A stretch of DNA of 64,000 nucleotides from Actinopolymorpha cephalotaxi (GTDB lineage Bacteria; Actinomycetota; Actinomycetes; Propionibacteriales; Actinopolymorphaceae), in contig NZ_JACBZA010000001.1 in NCBI RefSeq assembly GCF_013408535.1, positions 6,594,850 through 6,658,849 of the forward strand, read 5' to 3'. Every line of letters starts with the position of its first letter. The stretch's first letter is position 1. This document shows positions 16,894 to 27,443 of the stretch, piece by piece. The position numbers were made by a program, and so were the translations under genes. The notes below the pieces were generated by a model, which saw nothing but the letters and a program-made list of their open reading frames with translations, was not told the DNA's origin and searched no databases.

Positions 16894-16899
16894 TACCGT
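16894..16899 (+). promoter_or_regulatory. -10 element TACCGT of a leaderless promoter
   Basis: TACCGT is followed by seven bases and then the GTG of the response regulator. Confidence 0.5.
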
Positions 16900-16906
16900 C
16901 CTGCCC

Positions 16907-17698
16907 GTGTCGTACCTGCTCCTGGTGGAGGACGACGCCGGCATCCGCACCTCACTGGTGCGGGCGCTGCGCGAGCGTGGCCACACAGTCCGGACGGCCG
17001 CGAACGCGATGGACGGGTTGCAGGCGGTGCTGGAGGAGTCACCGGACGTTCTGCTCCTCGACCTCGGGCTCCCCGACCTCGACGGGACCACCCTGCTGCC
17101 GATGATCCGCGCCGTGAAGCAGGTGCCCACGATCATCATCACCGCGCGTGACGACGAGGCCGAGATCGTGCGCCTGCTGGACGCGGGCGCCGACGACTAC
17201 GTGACCAAGCCGTTCGGCGCGGACCACCTCGACGCTCGGGTGCGGGCGGTTCTGCGCCGGGCGGAGGTGAGCGGTACGGCCGGGCCGGTCGAGGTGGGAG
17301 GTCTCGTCATCGACCCGGCCAGGCGTACCGCCGTTCTCGACGGCCGGGAACTCGACCTGAGCCGCAAGGAGTTCGATCTGCTCCACCACCTGGCGGGGCG
17401 TGCGGGGGAGGTGGTGTCCCGCCAGGAGCTGCTCACCCAGGTGTGGCGGCAGCCGTACGGAGGGGCGGACAAGACCATCGACGTGCACCTGTCGTGGCTG
17501 CGGCGCAAGCTCGGCGAGAGTGCCGACGCACCGCGGTACCTCCACAGCGTGCGCGGCGTGGGAGTCAAGCTGGTCCCGCCCGAGGTGCCGTTGCAACCTG
17601 AGGTGCCGTCGGAACCTGAGGTGCCGTCGGAACCTGAGGTGCCGTCGGAACCCGAGATGCCGTTGGAACCCGAGGTGCCGTTGGAGCCTCAGGGATGA
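16907..17698 (+). CDS. OmpR-family response regulator with hexapeptide-repeat tail
   Basis: The protein has 263 residues. The receiver domain has acidic residues E8-D9-D10, phospho-acceptor D52 (LLLDLGLPDLDG), T79 and K101. The winged-helix effector domain follows (ELDLSRKEFDLLHHLAGRAGEVVSRQELLTQVW, TIDVHLSWLRRKLGE, VRGVGVKLV). After the normal end of the domain, six hexapeptides of EVPSEP/EVPLEP type extend the C-terminus by about 38 residues; this is absent from ordinary OmpR regulators. The stop overlaps the start of the kinase by four bases, so the two are translationally coupled. Confidence 0.9.
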   Translation: MSYLLLVEDDAGIRTSLVRALRERGHTVRTAANAMDGLQAVLEESPDVLLLDLGLPDLDGTTLLPMIRAVKQVPTIIITARDDEAEIVRLLDAGADDYVTKPFGADHLDARVRAVLRRAEVSGTAGPVEVGGLVIDPARRTAVLDGRELDLSRKEFDLLHHLAGRAGEVVSRQELLTQVWRQPYGGADKTIDVHLSWLRRKLGESADAPRYLHSVRGVGVKLVPPEVPLQPEVPSEPEVPSEPEVPSEPEMPLEPEVPLEPQG

Positions 17699-19014
17699 GA
17701 CGCCTGCTGGTCCTGTACGGCGCCGCGATCACCTCGATCGTCATCGTCGCGCTGCTCGGGCCGCTGGCGATGCTGGTGCGGTCGATGGCCGAGGAACACG
17801 CGATCGGCCTCGCCCACCAGGAGGCGCAGGGAGTTGCCGTGGTGGCGGCGGTCGCCAGCGGGGACCGGCTCACCGCGGTCGTACGTTCGGTGAACGCGTC
17901 CACCCAGCGGCAGACCACGGTCTTCCTGCCCGACGGCACCAGTATCGGCGTACCGGCGAAGCGTTCGGCGAGCGTGGAACTGGCGGCCCGCGGGCGGGCG
18001 TTCACCGCGGACGTGCCCGCCGGGCGGGAGGTGCTCATACCGGTCGGTGGGCCGAAGGGCGTCGCGGTCGTGCGGACGCTGGTGCCCACCGAGCTTCTCC
18101 GGGAGGGTTGGCGGCCCGCGCTGTTCACCCTGGCCGCGGTGGGTGCCGTGCTGCTGGCGATGGCCATCTTCGCGGCCGAACGCATCGCCACCCGGATGGC
18201 GCGTTCGGTACGTGACCTCGCCAGCGTCGCGAACCGGCTCGGCGAGGGCGACCTCGCCGCCCATGTCGTACCTGACGGCCCACCCGAGGTCGCGTCGGTC
18301 GGCCGGGTGCTGAACCGGCTCGGCGACCGGATCAACGAGCTGCTGGCGAGTGAACGGGAGTTCGTCGCCGACCTGTCCCACCGGTTGCGTACGCCCATCA
18401 CCGCGCTGCGACTGGACGCCGAAGGTCTCTCCGACCCCGAGGAACGCCGGCAGATGGGCCGGCACATCGCCGAACTCGAAGCGTCGGTCGACGCCCTGAT
18501 CCGGGCCGCCCGGCAGCCCGGTGGGCACCTGGGTGGCCCGGCGAACGGGCCGGCGGGCGGGCAACCTGCTCGCCGAGCCGAACAGGGCCGATGCGATGCC
18601 GTCCGTGTGGTGGCCGACCGGGCACGGTTCTGGTCGGTGCTGGCCGAGGACCAGCACCGTCCGCTGCGGGTCGACCTGCCGAACTTCCCGTGCGTCGTCC
18701 GGCTGGAGGCGGCCCGGCTCGGCGCCTCCCTGGACGCCCTGATCGACAACGTGTTCGCCCACACCCCGGACGGGTCCGCGTTCGTGTTGTCGGTGACCAG
18801 GCGGCGCGGCGGCCCGTTCGTCGTCGCCGTCGAGGACGCCGGCAGCGGAATCGCCGACCTGGCCATGACCCGGCGCGGGCGCAGTGGGGTCGGCTCCACC
18901 GGGCTGGGCCTCCACGTCGTCCGCCGCGACGCCGAGGAGGCCGGCGGGCGGCTGCTGGTCGGGCGGTCACCGGCCGGCGGTGCGCGGGTGGTGCTGGAAC
19001 TCCCGCCCGCCTGA
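17695..19014 (+). CDS. Sensor histidine kinase
   Basis: The protein has 439 residues. Two membrane helices (residues about 8-28 and 142-160) bracket a small extracytoplasmic domain of about 110 residues. A HAMP segment (AERIATRMARSVRDLASVANRLGEGDLAAHV) leads to the dimerisation helix FVADLSHRLRTPITALRL with phospho-accepting H229. The ATPase domain has an N-box variant (DALIDNVFAHTP), the G1 box VEDAGSGI and the G2 box GLGLHVVRRDAEEAGG. It phosphorylates the adjoining response regulator. The stimulus is unknown; the small sensor domain has no recognised fold. Confidence 0.9.
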   Translation: MRRLLVLYGAAITSIVIVALLGPLAMLVRSMAEEHAIGLAHQEAQGVAVVAAVASGDRLTAVVRSVNASTQRQTTVFLPDGTSIGVPAKRSASVELAARGRAFTADVPAGREVLIPVGGPKGVAVVRTLVPTELLREGWRPALFTLAAVGAVLLAMAIFAAERIATRMARSVRDLASVANRLGEGDLAAHVVPDGPPEVASVGRVLNRLGDRINELLASEREFVADLSHRLRTPITALRLDAEGLSDPEERRQMGRHIAELEASVDALIRAARQPGGHLGGPANGPAGGQPARRAEQGRCDAVRVVADRARFWSVLAEDQHRPLRVDLPNFPCVVRLEAARLGASLDALIDNVFAHTPDGSAFVLSVTRRRGGPFVVAVEDAGSGIADLAMTRRGRSGVGSTGLGLHVVRRDAEEAGGRLLVGRSPAGGARVVLELPPA

Positions 19015-19015
19015 G

Positions 19016-20386
19016 TCAGCGGGACGCCTTGGCTCGCAGGTGGCTCGTGAACCAGCGGGTGGCCTCGGCCGCTACGGCCTCGAGGGTGCCGGGTTCCTCG
19101 AACAGATGCGTGGCGCCGGGTACGACGTGTACGGACTTCTCGCAGCGCAGCCACCGGGCCGCATCGAGGTTGAGGTCGACGACGATCGGGTCGTGGCCGC
19201 CCACGATCAGCAGTGTCGGTGCCTGAACGAGTTCGAGGTCGGACGCGGCCAGGTCAGGTCGGCCACCACGGGAGACCACCGCGGCGATGTCTGTCTCGGG
19301 TTCGGCGGCCGCGGACAGGGCTGCCGCCGCGCCGGTGCTGGCACCGAAGTAGCCGATCGGCAGGTCGCGGGTCGCGGGCTGTTCGCGCAGCCAGCCGGTG
19401 ACCTCCACCAGCCGGGTGGCCAGCAGGGGAATGTCGAAGACGTTGACGCGATCGCTTTCTTCCGCGGAAGAAAGCAGGTCGAACAACAGGGTGCCGAGGC
19501 CGGCGTCGTTCAGGGCGGACGCGACGTACCGGTTACGCGGACTGTGCCGGCTGCTGCCGCTGCCGTGGGCGAACACGACGAGCCCGGTGGCGTTCTCCGG
19601 CAGCGTGAGATGACCGGCGAGGCGCTGCGTACCCGCCGGGATGGTGACCTCCTCGTCCACGACCGGCGGGTCCTCGTCGCGGCGTGTCCCCGACTTCGCG
19701 CCTGACCTTGCGCCTGACTTTGCCGCGTGAGCCGCGTGAGCCGCGTCGGACGCGTCCTGTGCCTCGTGCAGCAGTGCGATGACTTCGCTGTCGGGCGTCT
19801 GCCGGAAGTCGGCGTAAAACTCCCCGATGGCGAAGAACGACTCCGGGGTGTCCAGGCAGATCACCTCGTCGGCGACCTTCGCGAGATGTTCGACCGCGCG
19901 GGGCGAGGCCACCGGTACGGCCAGGATCGTGCGGGCCGCACCGTGCTGGCGGGCCACCTGGCACGCGACCCAGGCGGTCGAGCCGGTGGCGATCCCGTCG
20001 TCGACGACGATGACCGTACGACCTGCCAGCGGCGTGGGCGGACGGTCGCCGCGGAAAGCTCGCGCTCGTCGGGTGAGTTCGGCGCGTTCGCGCTTCTCGA
20101 CGGCCTCGACCTCCTCCGGTCGAACGCCGGCCGTCCGTACCAGCGACTCGTCCACGAACCGCACGCCGCCCTCCCCGATCGCGCCCATCGCGAGCTCCGG
20201 CTGGAACGGCACACCGAGCTTGCGGACGACGAGGACGTCGAGCGGCGCATCGAGTGCCCGCGCGACCTCGAACGCGACCGGTACGCCGCCCCGGGGGAGC
20301 CCGAGAACCACCACGTCGGGTCCTTTGTGGGGCATCAGCCGTTCGGCGAGCCGTCGGCCGGCTTCCTGCCGGTTACGGAAGAGCAT
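19016..20386 (-). CDS. Phosphoribosyltransferase-alpha/beta hydrolase fusion (Rv0571c-like)
   Basis: The protein has about 456 residues. Residues 1-215 are a type I phosphoribosyltransferase domain (VVVLGLPRGGVPVAFEVARALDAPLDVLVVRKLG) with the PRPP loop VIVVDDGIATGSTA. After an Ala/Lys-rich linker, residues about 240-455 are a dienelactone-hydrolase-type alpha/beta hydrolase with LVVFAHGSGSS, nucleophile motif GYFGASTGAAAAL and a C-terminal GATHLFEEPG. The same fusion is known from mycobacteria, where it belongs to the dormancy gene set; its reaction is not known. The second of two adjacent ATGs was chosen for its spacing from AGGAGG. It is divergent from the hibernation-factor operon. A dispersed palindrome lies inside the hydrolase part. 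Confidence 0.82.
   Translation of the reverse strand: MLFRNRQEAGRRLAERLMPHKGPDVVVLGLPRGGVPVAFEVARALDAPLDVLVVRKLGVPFQPELAMGAIGEGGVRFVDESLVRTAGVRPEEVEAVEKRERAELTRRARAFRGDRPPTPLAGRTVIVVDDGIATGSTAWVACQVARQHGAARTILAVPVASPRAVEHLAKVADEVICLDTPESFFAIGEFYADFRQTPDSEVIALLHEAQDASDAAHAAHAAKSGARSGAKSGTRRDEDPPVVDEEVTIPAGTQRLAGHLTLPENATGLVVFAHGSGSSRHSPRNRYVASALNDAGLGTLLFDLLSSAEESDRVNVFDIPLLATRLVEVTGWLREQPATRDLPIGYFGASTGAAAALSAAAEPETDIAAVVSRGGRPDLAASDLELVQAPTLLIVGGHDPIVVDLNLDAARWLRCEKSVHVVPGATHLFEEPGTLEAVAAEATRWFTSHLRAKASR
19454..19475. repeat. Dispersed palindrome, copy 4 (inside PRTase-hydrolase gene)
   Basis: A perfect 22-base palindrome with left arm GCTTTCTTCCG and its exact reverse complement. Compared with copy 1 the outer bases differ, but they differ in both arms together. 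In the gene it reads SSAEES, as in copy 1. Confidence 0.9.
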
Positions 20387-20462
20387 CATCAGCCTCCTCA
20401 ACCTCGGGGGACGACCTCTGAGTCAGCGGGTCAAACCGCCCCGCGGTGCGGGTCATGATCGG

Positions 20463-20478
20463 GGATCGAATTCGATCC
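20463..20478. promoter_or_regulatory. 16-bp perfect palindrome in divergent promoter region
   Basis: GGATCGAATTCGATCC sits in the 281-bp gap between the PRTase-hydrolase gene and the hibernation-factor operon, and is AT-richer than its surroundings. It is a candidate operator controlling both directions. Confidence 0.5.
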
Positions 20479-20555
20479 AATGCCCGTACGGCGGGAAATC
20501 ACAGTGGCGAAAGTCCGTCGGCGAGCCGCTGACAAGCGGTCGCGGTTGATCCTGG

Positions 20556-20569
20556 GTGACCTTCGTCCC
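20556..20569 (+). promoter_or_regulatory. Possible DosR/DevR-type box
   Basis: GTGACCTTCGTCCC resembles the 12-base core of the mycobacterial DosR box (GGGACT-WW-AGTCCC), matching 9 of 12 half-site bases around a TT centre. It lies about 100 bp upstream of the hpf start. A weaker match, GTGGCGAAAGTCCG, is at 20504-20517. The match is suggestive only. Confidence 0.3.
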
Positions 20570-20667
20570 TGGCCTGTGACGTGCGGACCGGCGAGCGTGC
20601 TGGTGAGGGCCCGAAGACGGGGGCAGGCCGGGGGCAGGTCGGATCGGACGCGAGCCGAGGGGGACCG

Positions 20668-21441
20668 ATGGCCAGATCAGCACACAGGTCGACGGCGGCA
20701 CCGGGAGCCGTGGAGCGTACGCCGGTCGAGCTGACCGTCCGGGGCGAGGTGCCCGAGGAGGCCGCCGCGTACGCCGTCCGCAAGGTCGAGAGTGTCCTGG
20801 AGGCCACCCGTGCACGTGCCTTGTACGCGCATGTCGTGGTTGTCGTCTCCCAGAACCCTGCCCAGGACCAGCCGGTTCGGGTCGAGGTGGGCCTGGACGT
20901 CGACGGCGTACCCGTACGGGCGGTGGTCAGCGGACACGACGCATTCGAGGCTGCCGACCTGATGAAGGACCGGTTGCGTCGCCGGCTGGTACGCCTGCGG
21001 GACCGGGAACGTACCCGCCACCGTTGGACCGGCGAGGCGGCCGAGCACGAGTGGCGGCACGGTGACCAGCCCCGCCGCCCGGAGTCGCACTTCCCGCGCC
21101 AGGTCGAGGAACGGACCGTCGTACGCCGTAAGACGTTCGCGCTGGTGCCGCTGACGGCGGAGGAGGCGGCGTACGAGATGGACGTCCTCGACCACGACTT
21201 CTATCTGTACACGGACCGGGAGACCGGACAGGACGCCGTGATCGTCCGGAGCGGGATGCAGGGCGGGGTGGACCTGGGGCCACGGGACATGGAGCCGCCG
21301 ACCCTGAGCGAGGCGGCCGCGCGGGAACGGCTGGACGCGGGCGGTGAACCGTTCGTCTTCTACCTGGACCCGGCGAGTGGGCGGGGACGGGTCATGTACT
21401 GGCGTTACGACGGCCACTACGGCCTGATCAGCGCGGAGTGA
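20668..21441 (+). CDS. hpf: Ribosome hibernation promoting factor, long form with two C-terminal repeats
   Basis: The protein has 257 residues. The N-terminal S30AE/RaiA domain (residues about 18-118) contains VELTVRGEVPEEAAAYAVRKVESVL and a basic helix ADLMKDRLRRRLVRLRDRERTR that would sit in the 30S decoding channel. The C-terminus has two copies of the dimerisation motif: PLTAEEAAYEMDVLDHDFYLYTD at about 161-183 and PTLSEAAARERLDAGGEPFVFYL at 211-233, the second ending YWRYDGHYGLI. Ordinary long HPF has one. It should silence and dimerise ribosomes in stasis. GAGGGGG lies five bases before the ATG. It is the first gene of an eight-gene operon. Confidence 0.85.
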   Translation: MARSAHRSTAAPGAVERTPVELTVRGEVPEEAAAYAVRKVESVLEATRARALYAHVVVVVSQNPAQDQPVRVEVGLDVDGVPVRAVVSGHDAFEAADLMKDRLRRRLVRLRDRERTRHRWTGEAAEHEWRHGDQPRRPESHFPRQVEERTVVRRKTFALVPLTAEEAAYEMDVLDHDFYLYTDRETGQDAVIVRSGMQGGVDLGPRDMEPPTLSEAAARERLDAGGEPFVFYLDPASGRGRVMYWRYDGHYGLISAE

Positions 21442-21499
21442 CGGAGCGGAACGCCGCAGCGGAATGACGGAGAAGCCGTTACGAACAAGGAGGTTCGAG

Positions 21500-21922
21500 A
21501 TGACGACCGCACGGGAGATCATGCACGCCGGAGTGGAGTGTGTCGGCGAACACGAGAACCTGCAGAATGCCGCCCGCCGGATGCGCCAGCTGAACATCGG
21601 CGCACTGCCGATCTGCGGCGACGACGACCGGCTGCACGGAATCATCACCGACCGGGACATCGTGGTGAAGTGCGTGGCCGCCGGCGGTGACCCCGCGGTG
21701 ATGACGGCGGGCGAGCTGGCGCAGGGATCGACGTTCACGGTGAGCGCCGACGACGACATCGAGAACGTCCTCCGGCTGATGGAGGAACACCACATCCGCC
21801 GGTTGCCGGTGATCGAGGACCACCGGCTGGTCGGCATGATCAGTGAGGTGGACCTCGGCCGCCATCTGAGCGAAGACCAGGTGAGTCACTTCGTCGAGGT
21901 CGTCTCGGCCGCGAAGACCTGA
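21500..21922 (+). CDS. CBS-domain protein (Hrp1-like)
   Basis: The protein has 140 residues, almost entirely a pair of CBS domains: TAREIMHAGVECVGEHENLQNAARRMRQLNIGALPI with GIITDRDIV, then FTVSADDDIENVLRLMEEHHIRRLPVIEDHRLVGMISEVDL. Size and sequence layout match mycobacterial Hrp1 (Rv2626c), a hypoxia-induced protein of unknown ligand. CBS pairs usually bind adenine nucleotides. AAGGAGG lies six bases before the ATG. It stands between hpf and the phosphotransferase gene in the same operon. Confidence 0.88.
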   Translation: MTTAREIMHAGVECVGEHENLQNAARRMRQLNIGALPICGDDDRLHGIITDRDIVVKCVAAGGDPAVMTAGELAQGSTFTVSADDDIENVLRLMEEHHIRRLPVIEDHRLVGMISEVDLGRHLSEDQVSHFVEVVSAAKT

Positions 21923-21930
21923 GCGAAACC

Positions 21931-23484
21931 TTGGGCGGAGAAGGTACGGCCGACTTCTCCTCCGCTGCGCTGGCCGAGAGCCATTCCGCGGTGGTGGTGT
22001 TCGTCGGCGACCGGGCGTACAAGGTGAAGAAGGCGGTCGACCTCGGATTCCTCGACTTCACCACGGTGCGAGCCCGGGAGGAGGCGTGCCGCCGGGAGAT
22101 GGAGCTCAACCGGCGGCTCGCTCCGGACGTCTACCTCGGCGTTCACCACCTCGTCGACGACGCGGGCAACACCCGGGACTGGGTGCTCGTCATGCGCCGG
22201 ATGCCGTCCGCGCGCCGGCTGTCGACGCTGGTCGAGGCCGGTGTGGACGTACGCCACGACCTGCGGGAACTCGCCCGGCTGCTGGCCGCCTTCCACGCCC
22301 GCGCTCCGCACGACGCGAAGGTGGCGGCCGGCGGCCGGCCCGCCGCGCTGCTGCGCCGGTGGCGCGACAACCTGGCCGGGACCGAACCGTTCGTGGGCGA
22401 GGTCCTGGATCCGGGGACGGTGGGCGAGATCGGCCGGCTCGTGGAGCGGTACGTCGGCGGGCGGGGTGCCCTGCTGGACGCGCGGGCACGTGCGGGGCTC
22501 GTCGTCGACGGGCACGGCGACCTGCTGGCCGACGACGTCTTCTGCCTGCCGGACGGGCCGCGGGTGCTGGACTGCCTGGAGTTCGACGACGCGCTGAGGT
22601 ACGTGGACGGGGTCGACGACGCCGCGTTCCTGGCGATGGACCTGGAACGCCTGGGCGCGCCCGACCTGGCCGAGAGCTTCCTCGGCTGGTACGGCGAGTT
22701 CACCGGCGGGCTGCCGGTGGCGTCCCTGGTCCACCACTACGTGGCGTACCGGGCGTTCGTCCGGGCGAAGGTGGCCTGCCTGCGCTACGCGCAGGGGATG
22801 GCGCCGGCCCGGGCGACGGCACGGCAGTTGGCCGCCCTGACGCTGGACCACCTGCGGGCGGGGGAGGTACGGCTGGTGCTGGTGGGCGGGCTGCCGGGTA
22901 CCGGCAAGTCGACCGTGGCCGGTGCGCTCGCGGACCGGCTCGGCGCGGTCGTGCTGCGTACCGACCAGATCCGCCGCGAGCAACGGGGGCCGCGGCTGCC
23001 CGCTCCCCGTGGGGAGGCGGACGCTCCACGTGGGGAGTCGGGGTACCAACGTGGCCGGTACACGCCGGCGCGGGCGCACGCCGCGTACCGGGAACTGCTC
23101 ACTCGCGCACGTCGGCTCCTCGCTCGTGGCGATTCGGTCGTTCTCGACGCCACCTGGAACGACGCCGCCGAACGCGACGCGGCGAGACGGCTCGCCCGGG
23201 ACACGTCCAGCACGCTGACGGAGGTCCGGTGTGTGGCCCCGGCGGACGTCGGTGAGCGGCGGATCCGTGAGCGGGTGGGCGACCTGTCCGAGGCGACGGT
23301 GGAGGTGGCGCGGCGGATGGAACGTACGTACGCGCCGTGGCAGGAGGCCGTGGAGATCGACTGCGCCGGCCGCCCCGAGGACGCGGTGGAGGCCGTCTGG
23401 ACCGCCGTCCGGGGTGCTGCCCGGGATGGTGCTCGAGGTGCTGGCCGGGGCGGTGCTCGGTCAGGGACGGGGGTTGGCCGGTGA
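21931..23484 (+). CDS. Bifunctional aminoglycoside-phosphotransferase-like/P-loop ATPase protein (Rv2004c-like)
   Basis: The protein has 517 residues. The N-terminal 300 residues resemble a phosphotransferase: [23 protein letters not shown] (nucleotide-binding lysines), [17 protein letters not shown] (the HGDxxxxN-like catalytic loop) and [19 protein letters not shown]. The C-terminal 190 residues form a kinase-type P-loop domain with [23 protein letters not shown] and a lid-like basic region. The same two-domain protein is a dormancy-regulon member in mycobacteria. Substrate unknown. A TTG at 21931 is the only start fitting the domain; it lies eight bases after the CBS stop with no strong ribosome-binding site, implying coupling. 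Confidence 0.8.
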   Translation: MGGEGTADFSSAALAESHSAVVVFVGDRAYKVKKAVDLGFLDFTTVRAREEACRREMELNRRLAPDVYLGVHHLVDDAGNTRDWVLVMRRMPSARRLSTLVEAGVDVRHDLRELARLLAAFHARAPHDAKVAAGGRPAALLRRWRDNLAGTEPFVGEVLDPGTVGEIGRLVERYVGGRGALLDARARAGLVVDGHGDLLADDVFCLPDGPRVLDCLEFDDALRYVDGVDDAAFLAMDLERLGAPDLAESFLGWYGEFTGGLPVASLVHHYVAYRAFVRAKVACLRYAQGMAPARATARQLAALTLDHLRAGEVRLVLVGGLPGTGKSTVAGALADRLGAVVLRTDQIRREQRGPRLPAPRGEADAPRGESGYQRGRYTPARAHAAYRELLTRARRLLARGDSVVLDATWNDAAERDAARRLARDTSSTLTEVRCVAPADVGERRIRERVGDLSEATVEVARRMERTYAPWQEAVEIDCAGRPEDAVEAVWTAVRGAARDGARGAGRGGARSGTGVGR

Positions 23485-23519
23485 CCTGCTCAGGGCCGGA
23501 AGGCGGAAGGGGGAGGTCG

Positions 23520-25348
<1,829 letters not shown>

Positions 25349-25352
<4 letters not shown>

Positions 25353-26446
25353 TCGAAGCGAAGAGCGGGTTGAACAGCGAGGAGCGCCGGGTGCTACTGC
25401 GCGACATGGTGCGGGTCCGGCGGTTCGAGGACCGCTGTTTCGAGTTGTACACCACCGGCGACATCCGTGGCTTCCTCCACCTGTACGTCGGCGAGGAGGC
25501 GGTCGCGGCCGGCGTGATCCCGATGCTGCGCCCGGAGGACGCCGTGGTGTCGACATACCGCGAGCACGGCCACGCTCTGGTGCGCGGTGTTCCGATGGAC
25601 GCGGTGATGGCCGAGATGTTCGGCCGGCGGACCGGCTGCAGCGGCGGCCGGGGCGGCTCGATGCACCTGTTCGACGGCGAACGCAGGTTCTACGGCGGCA
25701 ACGCCATCGTGGGTGGCGGCCTGCCCGTCGCGGTCGGTCTCGCGCTCGCGGACGCGATGCGGGGCCGCCGGCAGGTGACGGCGTGCTTCTTCGGCGACGG
25801 CGCGTTCGCGGAGGGAGTGTTCCACGAGTGCGCAAACCTCGCGACGCTGTGGCGGCTGCCTGTGCTGTTCGCCTGCGAGAACAACCTGTACGCCATGGGA
25901 ACCGCACTCGCGCGTTCGCACTCCAACACCGACCTGGCCCTGCGTGCCAGTTCGTACGGCATGCCGGCGTGGCCGGTGGACGGCATGGACGTGTTCGCCG
26001 TACGCGACGCCGCCGCGCGCGCCGTCGAGGTGGTCCGAGCCGGCGGCGGGCCCTGCTTCCTGGAGCTGCGTACCTACAGGTACCGCGCGCACTCGATGTA
26101 CGACCCGGACCTGTACCGCGACAAGGGTGAGATCAAGCGGTGGAAGGAACGTGACCCGATCGAGGCGCTCGCCGACCGGATGCGGGCGACCGGCGACCTC
26201 GCCGCGGGTGATCTCGAGGCGCTCGAACGCGAGGTCGACCAGGAGGTCGACCGGGCGGTGGCGGTGGCAGGGTCGGCACCGCTGGAACCGGTCGAGAACC
26301 TGACCAGGTTCGTCCACTCCGAGCGGCGGTCCACTCCGGACCCGGAGCAGCGGCCCGTACCGGAATCCGTACGGCCGTCGGAATCGGGACAGCCGTCGGA
26401 ATCGGGACAGCGGCGGGCCCCGGAATCCGAACCGGCGCAGAGCTGA
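25349..26446 (+). CDS. 2-oxoacid dehydrogenase E1 component, alpha subunit
   Basis: The protein has 365 residues. It belongs to the heterotetrameric PDH/acetoin dehydrogenase E1 alpha family: [39 protein letters not shown] and the thiamine diphosphate motif [42 protein letters not shown] is the phosphorylation-loop equivalent. The C-terminal 40 residues are a Pro/Ser/Glu tail with PSESGQ repeats not needed for the fold. Substrate is likely pyruvate or acetoin. It overlaps the ligase gene by four bases and precedes E1 beta by seven. Confidence 0.87.
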
Positions 26447-26453
26447 GGCGACC

Positions 26454-27443
26454 ATGGGACTGGTGAAACTCACCTACCGCGAGGCGATGCGGGCCGCGAT
26501 CCGCGACGCGCTGCGGCGTGACGACCGGGTGTTCCTGATGGGCGAGGACGTCGGCCGGTACGGCGGCTGTTTCGCGGTCAGCCTGGGGTTGCTGGAGGAG
26601 TTCGGACCCGAACGGATCCGGGACGCGCCGCTGTCGGAGGGTGCGTTCGTCGGAGCGGGCATCGGCGCTGCGATGAATGGCATGCGACCGATCGTGGAGA
26701 TCATGACCGTCAACTTCAGCTTGCTCGCGCTCGACCAGATCGTGAACAACGCGGCGACGCTGCTGCACATGTCGGGTGGACAGTTCAACGTCCCGGTGGT
26801 GATCCGGATGACCACCGGGGCGGGACGTCAGCTCGCGGCGCAGCATTCGCACAGCCTGGAAGGCTGGTACGCGCACATTCCGGGGTTGCGGATCCTCACT
26901 CCCGCGACCGTGGAGGACGCGCGCGGCATGCTGTGGACCGCGCTGTGCGATCCGGATCCGGTGCTGGTGTTCGAGCACGGCTCGCTCTACAACGCCGCGG
27001 CACAGATCGACGAGAACGCCGGCCCGGTCGACATCGACCGAGCGCTGGTCCGCCGGCCCGGCCGGGACGTGACCGTGGCGACGTACGGCGGAATGCTGCC
27101 GCGTTGCCTGGAGGCGGCGGAGGACCTGGCCCGCGACGGTGTGGACGCCGAGGTGATCGACCTGCGTACTCTCCGCCCACTCGACGACGCCATGATCCTG
27201 GACTCCGTCCGGCATACGCACCGCCTGGTCGTCGTCGACGAGGGGTGGCGCTCAGGCAGCGTGTCGGCGGAGATCAGCACCCGGGTCGTCGAGCAGGCCT
27301 TCTACGACCTCGACGCCCCGATCGAACGGGTGTGCACGGCGGAGGTTCCGCTGCCGTACGCCCGGCACCTCGAGGAGGCAGCCCTGCCGGGGCCGGTGGC
27401 GATCGCGGCGGCGGCGCGGAGGACGGTCGGCGATGGCCGGTAG
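26454..27443 (+). CDS. 2-oxoacid dehydrogenase E1 component, beta subunit
   Basis: The protein has 329 residues, a full-length transketolase-like beta subunit: [33 protein letters not shown] with the conserved thiamine-binding Glu, [31 protein letters not shown], and [23 protein letters not shown]. The C-terminal transketolase domain has [21 protein letters not shown] sequence and VVDEGW. It pairs with the preceding alpha subunit to decarboxylate the 2-oxoacid and reduce lipoyl-E2. It overlaps the E2 start by 11 bases. Confidence 0.88.
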   Translation: MGLVKLTYREAMRAAIRDALRRDDRVFLMGEDVGRYGGCFAVSLGLLEEFGPERIRDAPLSEGAFVGAGIGAAMNGMRPIVEIMTVNFSLLALDQIVNNAATLLHMSGGQFNVPVVIRMTTGAGRQLAAQHSHSLEGWYAHIPGLRILTPATVEDARGMLWTALCDPDPVLVFEHGSLYNAAAQIDENAGPVDIDRALVRRPGRDVTVATYGGMLPRCLEAAEDLARDGVDAEVIDLRTLRPLDDAMILDSVRHTHRLVVVDEGWRSGSVSAEISTRVVEQAFYDLDAPIERVCTAEVPLPYARHLEEAALPGPVAIAAAARRTVGDGR

